From contig WHVY01000006.1 in assembly GCA_022266195.1 (NCBI GenBank), positions 4,216,001 to 4,280,000 on the forward strand: 64,000 nt of DNA, given 5' to 3'. Each line of letters opens with the position of its first letter. Within the stretch, counting starts at the first letter, position 1. The stretch comes from Tetranychus cinnabarinus (lineage: Eukaryota; Arthropoda; Arachnida; Trombidiformes; Tetranychidae). The notes below the pieces were generated by a model. It was given only the letters and a program-made list of their open reading frames with translations. It was not told where the DNA came from and did not search any database. Shown piece by piece: positions 61,530-64,000 of this stretch. A program made the position numbers and the translations under genes.

Positions 61530-63009
61530 TCAAATCAGTTTTAGGTCAAAAAGAGCATTTAGTTTTTTTTTATTAAATTTGTTGAAATCGTTCAACTACG
61601 ATTACTACTTTTAACCATTAAAATGGCAATTTAATGGTACCAATTTTTTGTCGCCCTTTAAAGGGTTCAAAAAGCTGAGAGTTACCAAAGAATTGAAAAT
61701 GAAACAGTCAAATAAGAAGATAATCTTATTCAATGTTAAATTTGCTTAGCTTTTTATCCTAGTTTTTGAATCTCCATTTCTGCGCTTAATTTTAATCTTA
61801 AAATTCGTTATGGCAAACAAGTGTCACTTTTTAATGACTGTCATTAAATTAATGTATCAATACCTGGAAAATTAATTAATCTCCCACCTTATTCTGTGCT
61901 ACATTTAGTAAGCTCAATAAGTGAGCTTAATAATGTAATACCAATGTGTAATGTAACTAAATATTACAATATTTAGCAAATCAAGTAACCAAAAGTAACT
62001 AACAATTATTTGTTTTGACTATTGCGATAACTATTAAATTATAACAATGCAATAAGATTAATGTTTCCAATCAATACTTCTTTAATTTTAACAAACTCAT
62101 AGATATCAATCCGGGTAATGAATAATATTCATTTCCAATCCTGAGAATTAAATTAACTTGATTATAAACCACAATCATATTGTTGTACACAACCAGGACT
62201 CAAAAGTAGTAGTTATCGGAGCCTAGTAAAGGTTAGCGGAGATTTAACTTGCACTAGGCTAAGAGTAAAAGAAGAGAGATCGCGGCTATCGATCTAGCTA
62301 GCTCGATAGTTATCGATGAGGAAGATAAGGAGTGAAAGGAGCAAGGTGAGATGGCGTTGATGAGAGAGCGAGAGAAAGAGAAAGAGAAAAAAAGAAAGGG
62401 GGAAAAGAGAGGAAAACACAATTGTATTTTAACATAAAGTAAACAAATGTGTATGTACATCAAATACACTTACGCATTTTATGTGAAAATACAATTAATT
62501 GATTCATTTTTCTCTCTTTTTTAGGCTCAAAGAATTAAAGAATTAAAGATCAAAGTTAAGGTAAGTTAAATTTTTCATTTATTATGTTTCGTTGATTCTT
62601 TTTTGATTAAGTTTTTTAGAATTGCTGCTTGATTTGTTTACCTGTTTTGTTTTACTGTTTTATTTTGATATAGTTTTATATCATAATTTTCCAATTGTTA
62701 TTTCGATTTATTATGGTTTTTTTTTTACAATTATTTTATCATTTACATCATTATATTTTTATTGTACATTAGATTTATGGAACTGACCTATGACTGGGAG
62801 TATTTTCGCACTCGTGAGTTTTTCGGCTATGTGAATTTGATTTTTTCAACTAATGGTCTATGTTTCTCATTGTCTCGTTGTTCTTAGATTTTCGTCTCAC
62901 TTCACGATTTGCTTTTTGCTGTAGCTCGTCCAAGCGTATTTAAGTCAAAAGTATGAAACTTTGATTTTTCAAAAACACATTGAATAATATTATTTTTTAC
63001 TGTCTTTAG
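61530..63009. other. Intergenic / 5' region of the THAP gene
   Basis: No complete gene. Splice-like signals occur at 62517-62562 (ttttttag ... aag|gtaagt) that could be a small upstream exon of the THAP gene. A purine-rich tract lies at about 62345-62415 and a near-palindrome at 62286-62309 (ctatcgatctagctagctcg...). Confidence 0.4.
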
Positions 63010-63737
63010 TGGTGAATCGCAAATGTGCTCTAAAGAAGTGTTCCTCAGCGCAACCAAATGCCAATGTCGGTTTCTTTGCTTTCCCCAAGGATCCATTGCT
63101 AGCTACATCTTGGTTCAGCTTATTGAGAGATGGACTTCCCGACCATTGTACCGATAAGCATTGTGGTAACCTCTTCATCTGTTCCTTACACTTCGATGAG
63201 TCGTCGTATTATAAACATGGGAACTATATGAGACTATGGCAGAACGCACGACCTAAATTGATTGAGTTTGGTAGTGAGTTTTTTGTTGATCCTGAGATGC
63301 CAACTGAACCTGTCGATAGTTCAACTTCAATTCTCTCTACCAGTGAATCTGTATCAACTGAAGCTGGAGTTCAGGCTAACTTTAAAAGCCAAGAATTAAC
63401 AGACATTAAAAGAAAATTAGGTTACCTGGAGAGGGAATATAAGAAACTTCGTAACAACCCACCAGTATCTCACATTGTTAGACATCTTTATTTACTCCAA
63501 CCTTTAGTGACTCCCGAAGCCTTTACGTTATTTGAATGTGCCGTCAAAAATACAAATGTGTCGCCGCAGCAAAGGCGATACACAGTTGATTTGAAACAAC
63601 TTTGCAATGGCCTTACAGCTGAAAGCTCAAAAACTTTCAATCTTTTCAGAGAATTCTTCGCTCTTCCCTCATCGACAACACTTGGTCGATATCTTCAAGA
63701 CTCATCTGATGAATCATTTACAGCTGCATCCCCATGA
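63010..63737 (+). CDS. THAP zinc-finger protein with P-element-transposase-like segment
   Basis: Open frame starting at an acceptor (ctgtctttag) with stop TGA at 63735-63737, about 242 codons. No ATG precedes the domain in this exon. The exon begins tg-gtg-aat, so an upstream exon ending in A would create a split ATG just before VNRKC, the usual position for a THAP start; otherwise an upstream exon supplies the N-terminus. Residues about 5-85 form a C2CH THAP finger: CALKKC, then FFAFPKDP, a central Trp, FICSLHF, and a distal PKL. A coiled coil (about 125-155, LGYLEREYKKLR) follows. The segment RRYTVDLKQLC...LFREFFALPSSTTLGRYL resembles the helix-turn-helix lead-in of THAP9/P-element transposases. 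The catalytic domain is absent, so this looks like a truncated or domesticated transposase, or a THAP regulator. Confidence 0.75.
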
Positions 63738-63875
63738 ACTGCAACCTCATCAGAATCTATTCCAATTCGATCTTGTCATTTTTGTAATCCTAAACGTTCC
63801 TTTTTTGCACCTTCCACTTCTGGTTCTGCTACCACTTCATCTGTGCCCGTTCCTTCAGCAACCAAAACACCTTAA
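63738..63875 (+). other. In-frame open extension after the THAP TGA
   Basis: After the TGA at 63735-63737 the same frame stays open for 45 codons to TAA at 63873-63875. The composition is Ser/Thr/Pro-rich with CHFCNPKRSFF. This suggests stop-codon readthrough, a recent nonsense mutation or a sequence error. A poly(A) signal lies beyond it. Confidence 0.4.
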
Positions 63876-63949
63876 TTTAAAATTTGTTTTTTTTTCTTTA
63901 ATCCTTTCCCGTTGTATCCATTTATCTGCTTGTAATTTGTAACATGAAA

Positions 63950-63955
63950 AATAAA
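63950..63955 (+). promoter_or_regulatory. Poly(A) signal AATAAA of the THAP gene
   Basis: AATAAA about 75 bp past the downstream TAA and 213 bp past the TGA. Confidence 0.55.
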
Positions 63956-64000
63956 GAATGTTTATTTAACTTCGAAAACGTCTGTATAGTTCTTAAAACT

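Noticed and set aside
63735..63737. TGA in the THAP gene as selenocysteine
   Set aside because: The position is not next to a redox motif or a known selenoprotein family, and I could not see a SECIS element before the poly(A) signal.
1..64000. CRISPR array, phage, operon or other prokaryotic system
   Set aside because: Spliced genes, animal orthologues and a pol III tRNA show a eukaryotic nuclear sequence; no regularly spaced repeats seen.

Overview
This is a eukaryotic nuclear window: protein genes are split by short GT-AG introns (mostly about 60-700 bp), flanking DNA is strongly AT-rich, and almost every gene has a clear animal orthologue. The gene set (a ZP protein with PAN modules, a membrane-anchored TTLL15-type protein, and FEZ/UNC-76, YTHDC1, GOPC and GORASP orthologues) points to an arthropod or related ecdysozoan. 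The low GC and compact genes would suit an acariform mite such as a spider mite, but that placement is inference.

Layout. 2.6-3.7 kb: 3' end of a sushi/CCP-repeat protein gene, followed by two foldback (inverted-repeat) elements. 6-11.3 kb: ATG16L1 and YTHDC1. 11.3-21.5 kb: a 10-kb stretch with no recognisable gene, holding one copy of a 1.2-kb duplicated block. 21.5-24.8 kb (minus): an unrecognised 1060-aa low-complexity secreted protein. 26.2-27.5 kb: second copy of the block. 27.9-32.5 kb: a PAN+ZP transmembrane protein with an antisense tRNA-Phe in its last intron. 34.2-36.1 kb: secreted M14 carboxypeptidase. 36.6 kb: intronless H2A.X. 37.7-40.6 kb: FEZ/UNC-76. 42-63 kb: a dense housekeeping cluster with alternating strands: TOMM20(-), GORASP2(+), TTLL15(+), DNAJA2(-), HERC4(+), GOPC(-), IDH3B(+). 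The window ends with a THAP/P-element-transposase-like gene.

The genes are mostly unrelated housekeeping functions rather than one pathway: autophagy (ATG16L1), m6A reading (YTHDC1), mitochondrial import and TCA cycle (TOMM20, IDH3B), Golgi structure and trafficking (GORASP2, GOPC), proteostasis (DNAJA2, HERC4) and chromatin/DNA damage (H2A.X). Many neighbours share divergent promoters or convergent 3' ends.

The most unusual items are a near-perfect 804-bp foldback element with a 9-bp target-site duplication inside the TTLL15 gene, the 1.2-kb direct duplication 13.7 kb apart, a THAP/transposase-derived ORF with an in-frame TGA followed by 45 more open codons, an H2A.X ending in SQEV, a carboxypeptidase with proline at the specificity position, a TTL-domain protein predicted to face the lumen, and the orphan secreted protein. 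I found no CRISPR, operon or other prokaryotic system.
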